A stretch of 64,000 bases of DNA from Histomonas meleagridis (taxonomy: Eukaryota > Parabasalia > Tritrichomonadida > Dientamoebidae): contig WSYJ01000138.1 in NCBI GenBank assembly GCA_020186115.1, positions 310,001-374,000 of the forward strand, read 5' to 3'. The translations under genes and the position numbers were made by a program. A model generated the notes under the pieces. The model searched no databases and had not been told where the DNA came from. It worked only from the letters and a program-made list of their open reading frames with translations. Below, piece after piece: positions 48,763 through 58,899 of the stretch (position 1 is its first letter; every line of letters begins with the position of its first letter).

Positions 48763-50241
48763 ATGTCGGTGCACTCGCTTACATCCTTACCCAAAAAAGG
48801 AGGAGAAGTAATAGAAATTAAAAATGATATATATAAAACTGAGTCGCATCAACCGACAAGAAAATATAAAATAAGAACAAAATCTGGACTATTTATGAGT
48901 TTGAAACCAATGCATCAAACAATGTTTGAATCCAAATCAGACTATGAATCTATATTAACTTTTATATACAGAACACTTGCTCTGGACAAAGAACAGAAAG
49001 ATATTGCAACAAATCTTAATCAAGAAGTTTTCCCCAGTGAAAATTTTATCCTTGATGAAACTAACAAATCCGCAGTTGCAGGATCTTTTTCGCAATTGTT
49101 ATTATATTTAACGTCTGCAGATTCACCTATTTTGTTTCATAATCAATTTTTACAAACTTTTATGTCTTTTTCAACACCCAGATTAATATTGGCATTTCTG
49201 ATAACACGATATTTTGCTTATAAAGTGAACAATAATGAAGATAATCTCAAGCTCAGAGATCGTGTTATTCACATTCTTGACATATGGACTTCGATAACAT
49301 CATTCCAATTCGATGAAAACATGATCGAATCTCTCGAAATGTTCAGCACTTTTCTCAATGATGAAGAAAAAAATATTAACCACTCAAGTCAAGTCACAGC
49401 GATTATCCAAAAGATAAAGGGCAACATAAAGCACGAAGAGAAAATCCAACTTCCAGAATGTCCAGAACCAATAATCAATATGAATTTACCCGAAGATGAA
49501 TGGACGTTACAAAATGTTCATCCGCTTGAGCTTGCTCGTCAAGTTACTTTACTTCATTATTCAATTTTCAAACAAATCGAACCAAATGAATTATTAGATG
49601 ATATATGGGGCGACAAAAAAAGTCGTGCGTCCGTCAACATTGATCATCTTGTTGAACATTTTACTATGTTTTCGAGTTATGTTTCCTTATCCATCATTAC
49701 AGGCGAAACCGCCAAAGTCCGCGGTAAAGTATTCAAAAACTGGATTGATGTTGCCAAACAATTTTTAGATCTAAATAATTTTCATGGCGTATTTTCCGTA
49801 ATATTAGGTCTTACACATCGTTCAGTGAGTCGCATGAGCAACACAATGAAATATGCAATGAAGACAAATAGCAAACGTAAGAAAGAATATGAAAAGATGC
49901 TTAATATTTGTAACATATCTAATGATTTTCAGAACTATAGATCAATAATAACTACAGCTAAAGAACCATGTATCCCATTTATCGGATGTTATCAAAAGGA
50001 TTTAATTTATGTTCAAGAAACATTTCCAAATAAAGTGAACGGTTTGATAAACTTCAGAAAGTGCCAAGAGTGTTATAAGTTAGTAAAGACGATTCAAGAC
50101 TTCCAAAGGATCGGATATAACTTTATGGAAGTCCCTAAGATACAAAAACTATTGGAATATTTACCTGAGCCAACAGATTCAATTGATTTAATGAAATTGT
50201 CTATGGCGAAGGAGAAAAAAGAAAAAGAGAAAAAGAAATAG
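48763..50241 (+). CDS. Ras guanine-nucleotide exchange factor (RasGEF/CDC25 type)
   Basis: The 492-residue protein has an N-terminal REM-like helical region (about 100-215, with FLQTFMSFSTPRLILAFLIT) and a CDC25 catalytic domain from about 245. The latter begins HPLELARQVTLLHYSIFKQI, followed by IDHLVEHFTMFSSYVSLSII, then KFLDLNNFHGVFSVILGLTH-like sequence and ACIPFIGCYQKDLIY-like sequence, with the helical hairpin between. The tail is a Lys/Glu run. RasGEFs open the nucleotide site of Ras or Rap. A RasGAP lies 14 kb downstream. ATG start. Confidence 0.92.
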   Translation: MSVHSLTSLPKKGGEVIEIKNDIYKTESHQPTRKYKIRTKSGLFMSLKPMHQTMFESKSDYESILTFIYRTLALDKEQKDIATNLNQEVFPSENFILDETNKSAVAGSFSQLLLYLTSADSPILFHNQFLQTFMSFSTPRLILAFLITRYFAYKVNNNEDNLKLRDRVIHILDIWTSITSFQFDENMIESLEMFSTFLNDEEKNINHSSQVTAIIQKIKGNIKHEEKIQLPECPEPIINMNLPEDEWTLQNVHPLELARQVTLLHYSIFKQIEPNELLDDIWGDKKSRASVNIDHLVEHFTMFSSYVSLSIITGETAKVRGKVFKNWIDVAKQFLDLNNFHGVFSVILGLTHRSVSRMSNTMKYAMKTNSKRKKEYEKMLNICNISNDFQNYRSIITTAKEPCIPFIGCYQKDLIYVQETFPNKVNGLINFRKCQECYKLVKTIQDFQRIGYNFMEVPKIQKLLEYLPEPTDSIDLMKLSMAKEKKEKEKKK

Positions 50242-50463
50242 AAAGGTTTCTTCTATTTTGCTTTGGATTTATTTATGTATATACAGATATTTTTGATTTA
50301 TCAATCAGTAAATAATCTATGAATACACTTTATAACAATTTTAATGAGGCTGTTAACAAAAGGTTTCGTTTTGAATGACCGATACTCAATTTTCTGATGA
50401 TTTTGAATCATTTCAACTGTCTTGGCTAATCATAACGTGCGCTCTGCATAAAGGGTTTAAGAA

Positions 50464-53163
50464 ATGGACTCTGGAATCCCAATTAGCCCAAATGATTTCG
50501 AACAAATCGCTCAAGCCTTTTATCAAAGTAATGAAGATGGTGAAAAAGCTCGCGCAATAATTGGTTCATTAGGTGATCATCCATACTCATTGTATATTTT
50601 TCATACTTTATTAATGAATTCAACTTCAAATGAAGCGAAATATCTTTGTTTATCTGTCATTGCATCAAAAATAAATTCACAATGGAATATTTTCTCAGAA
50701 CAACAGAAAGCTCAATTAAGGAGTATTTACTTTGGTTTCATATGTGATTGGCCTACCAAAGATGTTACTCTACCAATTTTACGTCAATTAGATAATGTTT
50801 TGATTCAAATCATTTTCGAAGAATGGCCGAATAATTGGCCTTCTTTTATTTTAGACATGATAAATAATTCAAGTAATAATCCAAGCATAATGTTAAATAA
50901 TATTTATCTTTTCTGTTCTTTATCTGAACAAATTCGTAATTCAACTAATATCTCTACTACTAAAAAGAAAGAACTTACAACAGCTTTACGTAATGATTTC
51001 CAATTAATATATGGTTTTCTTAAATTTGTTTTTTTACAAACACAAATTGATCAAATCAAAATCGAATCCTTAACAACATTAGCTGAATATCTTAGTTGGA
51101 TTGATTTAAACTTTGTTGAAGAGGACAAAATCTTTGATTTTTTCTTTGAGAATTTAATGCCATTACCATCATTTCGAATTCCAGTTCTAAAATGTTTATC
51201 ATCAGTTGTTTCACGAGAAACAGCCACCGCAAATCCACTTTTTGTATCTCTTTTCCATAAATTTATTTGTGTTCTTTCTAATGATTCCGAAATGCTACAA
51301 AATCCTGAGTTAATTCCATCACTTGTTATTATTTTAATCAAATTCATATCAATGGATCGCGGCTCATTATTACCGAATGATATTGTCATTCAATGGATGA
51401 TAGAATATTCCAAAATTGTTGATGATGAACTTTTTGTACAAATCATTGATATGTGGCATTCACTTGCGAAGATATTTATTTTCGATGCACAAATTCTTCC
51501 ATTTTCGAATTGTTATTTATTTCCATTACAATTAACATTATGTAGTCGTATGCCGAAGCCACCAGAATATAATGGAGATAAAGAACTATTTGATAAGATG
51601 CGAGAGACATTAATGTTATTATTTGGTATGCATCGTGATGAGATTCTTCATGTAATTGTGGATAAAATTAATTTACCGAATTATGACGAATCAATGCTTC
51701 CATTTATATATGCTATTGGTGCGATTTCAGGTGTTTGTGATGAAAATGAAGAAATATCATTTATGACTATAATTATTCAATCATTATTACGCTTTATGCA
51801 AAACGGTAATGAACTTTTGTCACAAGTTACATCTGCTTTTATGTATATAGCTTCATTATATCCACGATTTTTATCTTGTAATTTGCCGATTTTGGGTTTG
51901 TCTTTATCAAAGCATTATGAATATTTTATGAGTGGAAATCAATTCGCTCAATTTGTAGCTGTTAAAACTTTTATCAACTTGGCTAAAAATTGTGGAAAAA
52001 TTATCACTGAAAAAGGTTATTCGAGAAATATATTTGAACAAATTGCAATGATTCTTCAAAAAATTCCAATATATCTTCATCATTCATTCTTTGAAAGTTT
52101 AACTTATTTCGTAAATTATTGTGAAGATGAAGCAGAAAAACAAAAAATGACTGTCGTCTTATTAAATTATGCTAATTCAACAGATATTATAACAGAATTA
52201 ATTCCAATTGTCGAACCTTCTTTCCAACAAACTATTGAACAAATACTTCAAGGTGTTATATTAAATTTCCAAACTGTAATAAAAGAAGAAGATAAACATC
52301 AAATATATGAACTATTTCAAGCATTTTTAACTAAGTTCCCTCATTCCGCTTGCGTAATGCAATTAATTAATGAAATTTATAATGATTTCGGGAAAAATCA
52401 TTCTTATGAAGCATTTGATTTCTTTTCAATTTTAATCAAAAATGGTTATGCCGATTTGATCCCACATTTATTCAGTAACCTTTTGGCGCCAACTTTTCAA
52501 TACATTTCGGGAACGTTTACGGAGTACCCCGAAATACGTTTACCTTTTTTTCAATTCATTCGTTCTGCATTTGATTATTTTCATCAAATCCCACAAGAAA
52601 TCTTCACAGAAATGTTCCATTATACATATTTTGGTATAATGCATCCACAATCAAATATTTCAGAATTAGCAATGAATTGCATATCAACTGTTCTTTATCA
52701 TTTAGATTCAAATAATGATATTAATGTGCTGAATTCGTTCTATTCTGCATTTTATTTCGAGCTACTTTCACAATTTTTCGATGTGTTATTTGACGGTTTA
52801 CATTCTTTTCTTTTTTCTCAAGTGACTCAATCGCTTCATTACTTATTACAGATTGCTGCAACTGGAAAAATTACATTTTTGGAATTACAACAAATTTATG
52901 ATTTCATATGCCAAAAATTAACGGAAACTTTTCCAAATCGAAATAGTGAAGAAATACAATTCGTTTCGGGTGAAATAATGAACAGTATGCAAAACTGCGG
53001 AAAGTTAAGGCAAGTGATTAAAGATTTCATTATACTTTCGCATCAAGTAAATATAAGTGAAGAAGATTCGTTGACATTTAATATAAATTCAACAGAAGTA
53101 AATCCACAACAAATAGAACAAATTCAAGAAGAAGATAATAGAGATGAACTTACAGAAATTTAA
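50464..53163 (+). CDS. XPO1: Exportin-1 (CRM1)-type karyopherin
   Basis: An 899-residue HEAT-repeat protein. The N-terminus has the importin-beta-like and exportin helices: HPYSLYIFHTLLMNSTSNEA, KYLCLSVIASKINSQWNIFS, then RQLDNVLIQIIFEEWPNNWP and SFILDMINNSSNNPSIMLNN, the last two in the arrangement typical of CRM1 (LVQILKQEWPKHWPTFI in other species). The rest is HEAT repeats with a CRM1-like C-terminal extension (PFFQFIRSAFDYFHQIPQ). CRM1 exports leucine-rich NES cargo with Ran-GTP. It is shorter than usual (about 1070). A short frame from ATG 50375 overlaps the start in another frame and is probably incidental. Confidence 0.85.
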   Translation: MDSGIPISPNDFEQIAQAFYQSNEDGEKARAIIGSLGDHPYSLYIFHTLLMNSTSNEAKYLCLSVIASKINSQWNIFSEQQKAQLRSIYFGFICDWPTKDVTLPILRQLDNVLIQIIFEEWPNNWPSFILDMINNSSNNPSIMLNNIYLFCSLSEQIRNSTNISTTKKKELTTALRNDFQLIYGFLKFVFLQTQIDQIKIESLTTLAEYLSWIDLNFVEEDKIFDFFFENLMPLPSFRIPVLKCLSSVVSRETATANPLFVSLFHKFICVLSNDSEMLQNPELIPSLVIILIKFISMDRGSLLPNDIVIQWMIEYSKIVDDELFVQIIDMWHSLAKIFIFDAQILPFSNCYLFPLQLTLCSRMPKPPEYNGDKELFDKMRETLMLLFGMHRDEILHVIVDKINLPNYDESMLPFIYAIGAISGVCDENEEISFMTIIIQSLLRFMQNGNELLSQVTSAFMYIASLYPRFLSCNLPILGLSLSKHYEYFMSGNQFAQFVAVKTFINLAKNCGKIITEKGYSRNIFEQIAMILQKIPIYLHHSFFESLTYFVNYCEDEAEKQKMTVVLLNYANSTDIITELIPIVEPSFQQTIEQILQGVILNFQTVIKEEDKHQIYELFQAFLTKFPHSACVMQLINEIYNDFGKNHSYEAFDFFSILIKNGYADLIPHLFSNLLAPTFQYISGTFTEYPEIRLPFFQFIRSAFDYFHQIPQEIFTEMFHYTYFGIMHPQSNISELAMNCISTVLYHLDSNNDINVLNSFYSAFYFELLSQFFDVLFDGLHSFLFSQVTQSLHYLLQIAATGKITFLELQQIYDFICQKLTETFPNRNSEEIQFVSGEIMNSMQNCGKLRQVIKDFIILSHQVNISEEDSLTFNINSTEVNPQQIEQIQEEDNRDELTEI

Positions 53164-53264
53164 ATATAGAAAACTAAATTAATTAATTATATAGAAATAA
53201 ATTCTTAAATAAATGTACATTTACTGTTTAATTAAACTTTTTGTAGAAAGATAAAAAATCAATT

Positions 53265-53271
53265 AAAAAAA
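53265..53271 (-). terminator. RNA polymerase III terminator (T7)
   Basis: A run of seven A on the plus strand directly follows the 3' end of the minus-strand tRNA-Phe. Confidence 0.85.
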
Positions 53272-53344
53272 TGGGACTCCGCGGACTCGAACCACGTACC
53301 TCACGATCTTCAGTCGTGTGCTCTCCCAGGTGAGCTAGAGTCCC
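53272..53344 (-). tRNA. tRNA-Phe (anticodon GAA)
   Basis: On the minus strand: acceptor GGGACTC/GAGTCCC with discriminator A, D arm GCTC...GAGC, anticodon stem CACGA/TCGTG with loop CTGAAGA (anticodon GAA), and T arm CGTGG-TTCGAGT-CCGCG with one wobble pair. No intron or CCA. Confidence 0.97.
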
Positions 53345-53433
53345 TTCCGATTTCTATGAAAATGGAATGTTATATAATATATCTTTTGAGAATTATATTA
53401 ATATTTTAACGTTTTTTATCAAAACATCAGCAG

Positions 53434-54669
53434 ATGCTTTATATTTTTCAAATTGCATATCTTTACAAAACATCCATCAATCAGCGAACAACTGTTCAAC
53501 TCCTTCCTGAATATGGATATTTTAATGATGGTGTTTTTAATATTTCATTTTTAGCATCAAATTATTCTGGTGTTTATCTTTTTTTCCCAACGAAACAAAG
53601 ATTCAATTTCTTTTTCCCAAATAAGTCAAAAATTAATAAACTTTGTGGTACCATGGGATTATTTTTTAGCACGTATTCACCAAAATCCAAAGATAATTAT
53701 ACAATAACTCTCAAAATTAATAAAAAAGGTGTCTACATACCTATAATTGGAAATTGCCGAAAACAAAATCTTACTATTATTTCTCAATATTATAATCCAC
53801 AAAATTTACTCGATTATCGTCAACAGAATTATCCGTATCTTTATTTTGTTTTTACCATAATTTATTGTTTTTTCACACTAGTGTGGGTTTTAAATGCATT
53901 TCTATTTCCACGGTTACGCACATCATCACATTTTTGTTTTATGTTATCCTGCGCCCTTAAGAGCATTTCGTTATTTTCCTCGTCAAAACTTTGGCTTCAT
54001 AAATCAATTAATGATGATGACAATATATTTAGTTTCATCATAGACATTTTTCTTTTTCTAATTACGCACTGCTTTATTGTCTACATTAATTATTTTACCA
54101 GTATTGGCTGGTCAATTTTTTTTGATCATGTTGACATCAAATCACATCTTCCTATGATTTTACTTGTTTTTTCATTTTTTGTGTTTTCGATGCTTTTGAA
54201 TACTATTCTTGAGCTGAGAGTTTTGTTGTTAACCATAATGGCGTCTGAGTTATTTTATTATTGTGTAAGTATTTCATTTTCATTCCAAACTTCTCTTGAA
54301 ATGATTTACACGCAATATTCGCCATTACGAAGTAACACGTTAATGAAAAAGATCGAATTAGTTACGAACTTCTTTCGATTACATATTTATTCTGTTGTGT
54401 TATCTTCTGTTTTTGTTTTAGTTGCGTTTTTGATTGCGAATAAAAGTTATGTAAGTAATTTAATATTCGAAATAACTGTAGTTATAGTGCAGCTAATTGA
54501 CATGTACAAATTCTTGTTCAGGAAATCTTATGAGGATGGAATAGAACTGGAAGAAGTCACTGTGACAGAAACAAAGAAGGAACAAGGGCCAAAGGAGTTT
54601 CTATTAATAGATGAACCGAATTCAAGCGAATTCGGATTTGTGACAAATATTGTACAAAATGTTCTGTGA
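53434..54669 (+). CDS. Seven-TM protein of GOST/Lung_7-TM type
   Basis: The 411-residue protein has a lumenal N-terminal beta-rich domain of about 130 residues with glycosylation sites (NIS, NYS, NKS). Seven hydrophobic helices follow, starting YPYLYFVFTIIYCFFTLVWV and ending around SVVLSSVFVLVAFLIANKSY, then an acidic cytosolic tail. This layout is that of GOST family proteins (GPR107/108, TMEM87), which work in Golgi and endosomal traffic. The family assignment is by topology and a few shared motifs only. There is no clear signal peptide: the first residues (MLYIFQIAYLYK) are hydrophobic and may serve as one. Confidence 0.55.
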   Translation: MLYIFQIAYLYKTSINQRTTVQLLPEYGYFNDGVFNISFLASNYSGVYLFFPTKQRFNFFFPNKSKINKLCGTMGLFFSTYSPKSKDNYTITLKINKKGVYIPIIGNCRKQNLTIISQYYNPQNLLDYRQQNYPYLYFVFTIIYCFFTLVWVLNAFLFPRLRTSSHFCFMLSCALKSISLFSSSKLWLHKSINDDDNIFSFIIDIFLFLITHCFIVYINYFTSIGWSIFFDHVDIKSHLPMILLVFSFFVFSMLLNTILELRVLLLTIMASELFYYCVSISFSFQTSLEMIYTQYSPLRSNTLMKKIELVTNFFRLHIYSVVLSSVFVLVAFLIANKSYVSNLIFEITVVIVQLIDMYKFLFRKSYEDGIELEEVTVTETKKEQGPKEFLLIDEPNSSEFGFVTNIVQNVL

Positions 54670-54926
54670 GTAAAATGTTTGTATGTAATCACTTTGTTTT
54701 GTATCAAAAATTTTTTTATTTAAATAATCATGTTTTTGATTTGAAATGTTATAACAAGTTAAGTATTAATATTAATCATTTTATATAATTTTATATGTCC
54801 AGAAAGAGAAAAAAAGAAAATTTGCTTAAAACGTAAACACAAAAGTTAAAATTAGATTCGAATACAATAAAATTTGATTATATTTTTTTTAAGAAACAGT
54901 ATTTATTATTAGCAACTTAAAAACAA

Positions 54927-55529
54927 TTATTGTTGTTCTTTTTGAATGTTTTCTAATTCTTTCATTTTGTTGAACAAGAAAGACGCTATTTCACGATGAC
55001 CTCCTTCAATTGCTTTTTGGATCGCATTTTCTCCGATTGAATTTTTGAATGAAATATTTATATTTTTGTTTTCGCAAAGTATTTTCACAATATCATTAAA
55101 TCCATAAAAAGCAGCAAAGAACAAAGGCGTATACAATCAATTAATTAAACACCAAATATTTTCTCTTAACATTAAACAATATAAATAAATCCAATTTGGT
55201 TTGTTTACATCAATTCCATCCAAATGCAGTAAGAAATCACAAATTTCTTTCGAATTAGTAACAACAGAGACAATCAAAGGTGTTGCAAAAGAAAATAACA
55301 AAATTTTTTCAATATTCACACAATTAATATCGACATTTTTATTCTCAATCAAAATTTTTACCAATTCCAAATTCTCATTTTGTACTGCAAGATGAAGCGC
55401 TGTATTAAAAGCGAAAATTAAAATCCATCAATGAAAAGAATGAAAAAACTCCATGATGATTCACATCAATGTTATTTAAACTCAACAAATATTTAACAAC
55501 TTTCATTTTATCATTTTGTACAGCTATAG
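54927..55529 (-). repeat. Ankyrin gene D, interrupted C-terminal modules
   Basis: Continuing from gene D on the minus strand, the ankyrin helices run on through inserts: SPLTIAVQNDKMKVVKYLLS, then TALHLAVQNENLELVKILIE, then ATPLIVSVVTNSKEICDFLL, then TPLFFAAFYGFNDIVKILCE and a last repeat to NIQKEQQ-stop (54927-54929). Inserts: 20 nt (55540-55559, upstream boundary), 46 nt (55404-55449), 21 nt in frame (55284-55304) and 63 nt (55131-55193). All lie just before the T(A/P)L helix. Confidence 0.8.
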
Positions 55530-56717
55530 TTAAAGGAGAATCAAAAGATAAAAACAAATTCCATCTTTCAAAGTACAATTTATATCAATATAAGATAAAG
55601 AACTTAATAATTTTACAGTTTCTATTTTCCCATTTTTTGCAGCGTCAATTAAATTCTCATTTATTATATCAATTGGTATATTATGTTCCAATGCTTTTTG
55701 CATTATAATAAGTGCTTCTGATTTACAACTTGTTATAAATATTTTTTCCCAATTTATTTCTTTAATTTTTGTTAAAAAATAATCAAATAAATCAAATTGA
55801 CTATAAATCGTCGCTTGATTTAATGATAACTCATTAATAATCATTCCTTTTTCCTCACATATTTTAATAATATCAATATTCCCACTCATTATAGCAAAAT
55901 CTAAAATCGTTTTTTTACGTGTATCGACATAATCCAAATTCGGATTTCGTTCGAGTAAATATTTAAAACATTTTATCGATCCGAAAAATGCTGCAACTTG
56001 AATTAACGAAGGTTTATATAGAAGAGAATTATGTGGAAGTAATATTGATGGCTCTAATATATCCGATGGATTAATATTTTGTTCTTGAAGTTTATTAACA
56101 TTATCATTAATAAATATATCAATTAATGGGTTTTCTAATATTTGATATATTGAGCGCGGATCTTCTTCATGAATATTTTGTAATTGTTCATCAAACGCCA
56201 TGTATAAACGTGAGGATAATGGTGTCAATGGATGTTGACGTGATTGACCTTGTTTATTTGCTGAGTGAATAATCGAAATTTCAATTTCTTGGAAAAAGTT
56301 TTCTTCAATTAGATCAAGACATTCTTGATAAAAGAAGGCAAACATTGAGCAATTAAATGTTGTGGGCTGTTTATAAAATGATACAATAGAACGGACAATT
56401 GCTTCATCTGAAATAATCGATGAATCCATTAAATAATGAATGAAATATAAAAATTGATGTCTGGATTCATTTAAAGTACTTAATGCAGATTTATTAAAAT
56501 AGTTATGAAATGTTTCATTTGAATTACAAATATCACAACATAATTTACCATATAATTGCAAATTACTTGGTCGAAAGTTGATTCCTGATATAAATTGTGA
56601 AATGATTTGTTCAAAGGTATCTTCGTTTCCTTGTGAAATATCAGTCATAAGAATTTGTTTGGTTTCTTCATAGTTGCTTTGATTAAGTTGGAGTAAAACT
56701 TTGTGGAATTTATTCAT
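55530..56717 (-). CDS. Ankyrin gene D, N-terminal part
   Basis: From the ATG (MNKFHKVLLQLN), nine codons after a TTG, the frame is 395 codons. A 250-residue helical N-terminal domain differs from genes A and B. It is followed by SLIQVAAFFGSIKCFKYLLE, the shared DUF3447/ankyrin motif, then repeats up to VKLLSSLSYIDINCTLKDG. At 55559 the frame enters a 20-nt insert and stops at 55530-55532 after GICFYLLILL. Removing the insert joins DG to SPLTIAVQND in frame. Partner gene C starts about 700 bp away on the other strand, and the 56718-57417 gap between them shows nothing else. Confidence 0.7.
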   Translation of the reverse strand: MNKFHKVLLQLNQSNYEETKQILMTDISQGNEDTFEQIISQFISGINFRPSNLQLYGKLCCDICNSNETFHNYFNKSALSTLNESRHQFLYFIHYLMDSSIISDEAIVRSIVSFYKQPTTFNCSMFAFFYQECLDLIEENFFQEIEISIIHSANKQGQSRQHPLTPLSSRLYMAFDEQLQNIHEEDPRSIYQILENPLIDIFINDNVNKLQEQNINPSDILEPSILLPHNSLLYKPSLIQVAAFFGSIKCFKYLLERNPNLDYVDTRKKTILDFAIMSGNIDIIKICEEKGMIINELSLNQATIYSQFDLFDYFLTKIKEINWEKIFITSCKSEALIIMQKALEHNIPIDIINENLIDAAKNGKIETVKLLSSLSYIDINCTLKDGICFYLLILL

Positions 56718-57417
56718 TTTTTGAATCCAAACGAACTTTGTCAATAATTTATAACGAAATGAACTAATTCAAGAAACGCAAAAAGAAAAAAAATATATAC
56801 ATAATTATAGTTAAAACATATACGTATATTATGATTCAAAATACTTTAAACAATTCTATAGTAATTGAAGATTTATTATCATATTAATATATTAATCATT
56901 TGTTGAGTAAAAAGATTTTTCAAAAAATCTTGATCTTTTTCATAGCCAGCAGTTCATGTTTCTCGCTAAGACATAAGCTTTTATGAGTTTAAAATAAAAA
57001 ATTGGTATAACAAATATTAAGTTTCCATTAGCAATGATTTTTAAATTCCTACAATTTTATCATATCGTTTCCCTGCGTATTGTCACTTTCACATCTGTAG
57101 CAAGAAACATATTTTTTATAAATAATTGCCAATGTAAATTAAATATATTTTTGTTATAATTGTTGAGTATCGGAACATAAAGCATGAAGTTAGTTTAATA
57201 GTCTGTTTCCTTTTTTAAAATCATATATTTTTATTTTTTTGCATCCTCATCATCACAAAAATTTTGATCACTTCGCAATCTCCGACTTTTTATAAACATT
57301 ACGATTATTTTTTACTCAATTATTTCAATTTATATAAAATTTTCAAGTCTCAGAATTCTTAGCATTTTGTGACAAAACTTTTGAACTTTGAATGTATCCG
57401 AAAAACACTTTTTCTGG

Positions 57418-58065
57418 ATGTTTTCTCCGTTTGAAATGTTCTTATGCTTCAAAGAAGATAAAGTCAGTTATCTAGAACAACAGCTAAGTAATGGTCTAAG
57501 TGTTGACGCGCGTTTTCCAAGAGATTGTAAAATTGGTCATAAAATATTAAACAACCAACCAACATTACTCAACGTTGCAGTTTATTGCCGAGCAGAAAAA
57601 TGTATGAGGCTATTAATTGGGCAAGGTGCAGATATTGAAGCCACGGATTCTGCTGGAATTCAATTATCACACTTTGCTATCGCTGGTGGTTCTGTTAAAA
57701 TCGCAAATTTTTTAGATAACATTGGTGTTAAATTTAATAATTCTATTCAAATTGCAGTTGAAAATGGAAATTTCGAAGCATTTTTTTGGTTATACAATAA
57801 CAAATCCATACGTTTAAATGCTACATATGCGAAACGAAACAGTCTATTACATTATGCAGCCAAAGGAGGTAATCCGCGCATCTTAAAATTTATTCAATCT
57901 GAAACGAATCTTGATATCAATATCACCAATGAATATCTTCTTACCCCGCTACATTTAGCAGCCAAATATGGTAAATGCGAAGTCATGAAAGCACTTCTTG
58001 AATACCCCAACATCAAAGTCAACTGCCAAGATAACGTCTTTTTTGCATATTCAGAATTTCATTGA
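57418..58065 (+). CDS. Ankyrin gene C, N-terminal part
   Basis: From the ATG (MFSPFEMFLCFKED), ten codons after a TTG, the frame is 215 codons. Ankyrin repeats include PTLLNVAVYCRAEKCMRLLI, NSLLHYAAKGGNPRILKFIQ and TPLHLAAKYGKCEVMKALLE. After QDN at 58033-58035 a 60-nt insert (58036-58095, GTCTTT to TTCAG) adds an in-frame TGA. Beyond it the code continues TPLHYACKSRN and on to 58899 with further inserts. The repeats are much closer to the classic ankyrin consensus than those of genes A and B. Confidence 0.75.
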   Translation: MFSPFEMFLCFKEDKVSYLEQQLSNGLSVDARFPRDCKIGHKILNNQPTLLNVAVYCRAEKCMRLLIGQGADIEATDSAGIQLSHFAIAGGSVKIANFLDNIGVKFNNSIQIAVENGNFEAFFWLYNNKSIRLNATYAKRNSLLHYAAKGGNPRILKFIQSETNLDINITNEYLLTPLHLAAKYGKCEVMKALLEYPNIKVNCQDNVFFAYSEFH

Positions 58066-58899
58066 ATTTTTTTCAGTTTATTCCATTCAATTCAGACACC
58101 ACTTCACTATGCCTGTAAATCACGAAATCTTGAAGCTGTTCGTTTACTTTGTAATCGGAGTGACATAATCATCAATTGTAAGGACACGTATATCCGTAGT
58201 CCACTTCATTTAGCAGTTGAGAAAGACATGTGTGACATTGTCGAACTTTTATTAACAAAAATGCCAACTAAAGTATTACAACCAGACATCTCTAAGGTAT
58301 ATTTTTAATGTTTAATACTCCGTTTCATATCTCTGCTCAATGTGCAACTATTGATACTATTTTGTTACTTTCCAAATGTCAAAACTTTGATATTAATCAA
58401 ATCAACTCTATTTGTTTTAGCTATAAAATGTTAATTTTTAAATTTTTGGAGTTAATTTTATTATATTTTCGACAGCACTTCATTTAGCAGTACATCGAGG
58501 TCGACCTGAAATTGTTTGTTTTCTTTTAGGCTTTGATAACATTAATGTTAATGCGAAAGATAATAATCAATTTTCTTTATATATTTATCAAACACCATTA
58601 CATATCGCAGCAATAGAAAGTAAATTTGAGGTTTTAATGTTCTTGTTAAACTTCCCGGGAATTGAGGTCAACAATCAAGACGTAACTGGTAAGACACCAC
58701 TTCATTACACTGTGCAAAATGACGACTTGAAAAGTAGTTTGTCAATTCTTGAAAATGAAGAAGTGTTGGTGAACATAAGGGATAAAAACGGCGTTTGTTT
58801 TGTGTTTTGAAGACTCCTATCGACTATTGCGTGTCAAGAGAATTACAGGACGCAATCGCTGAGAAAAGGCAGCAACAGTCAGGATGCAGCGTCCAATGA
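58036..58899 (+). repeat. Ankyrin gene C, interrupted C-terminal modules
   Basis: Four inserts separate ankyrin modules: 58036-58095 (60 nt, GT...AG), 58297-58316 (20 nt, GTATAT...), 58410-58471 (62 nt, ATTTGT...) and 58793-58812 (20 nt, GTTTGT...GAAG). The modules they separate read TPLHYACKSRN, TPFHISAQCATIDTILLLSK, TALHLAVHRGRPEIVCFLLG and KTPLHYTVQNDDLKSSLSIL, then TPIDYCVSRELQDAIAEKRQ and a stop at 58897-58899. Another in-frame addition (FSLYIYQ) sits before TPLHIAAIESKFEVLMFLLN. Confidence 0.85.

Noticed and set aside
50375-50560. Short frame overlapping the start of exportin-1
   Set aside because: It overlaps the exportin code in another frame and ends in composition typical of a shadow. 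A leader frame is possible but unsupported.
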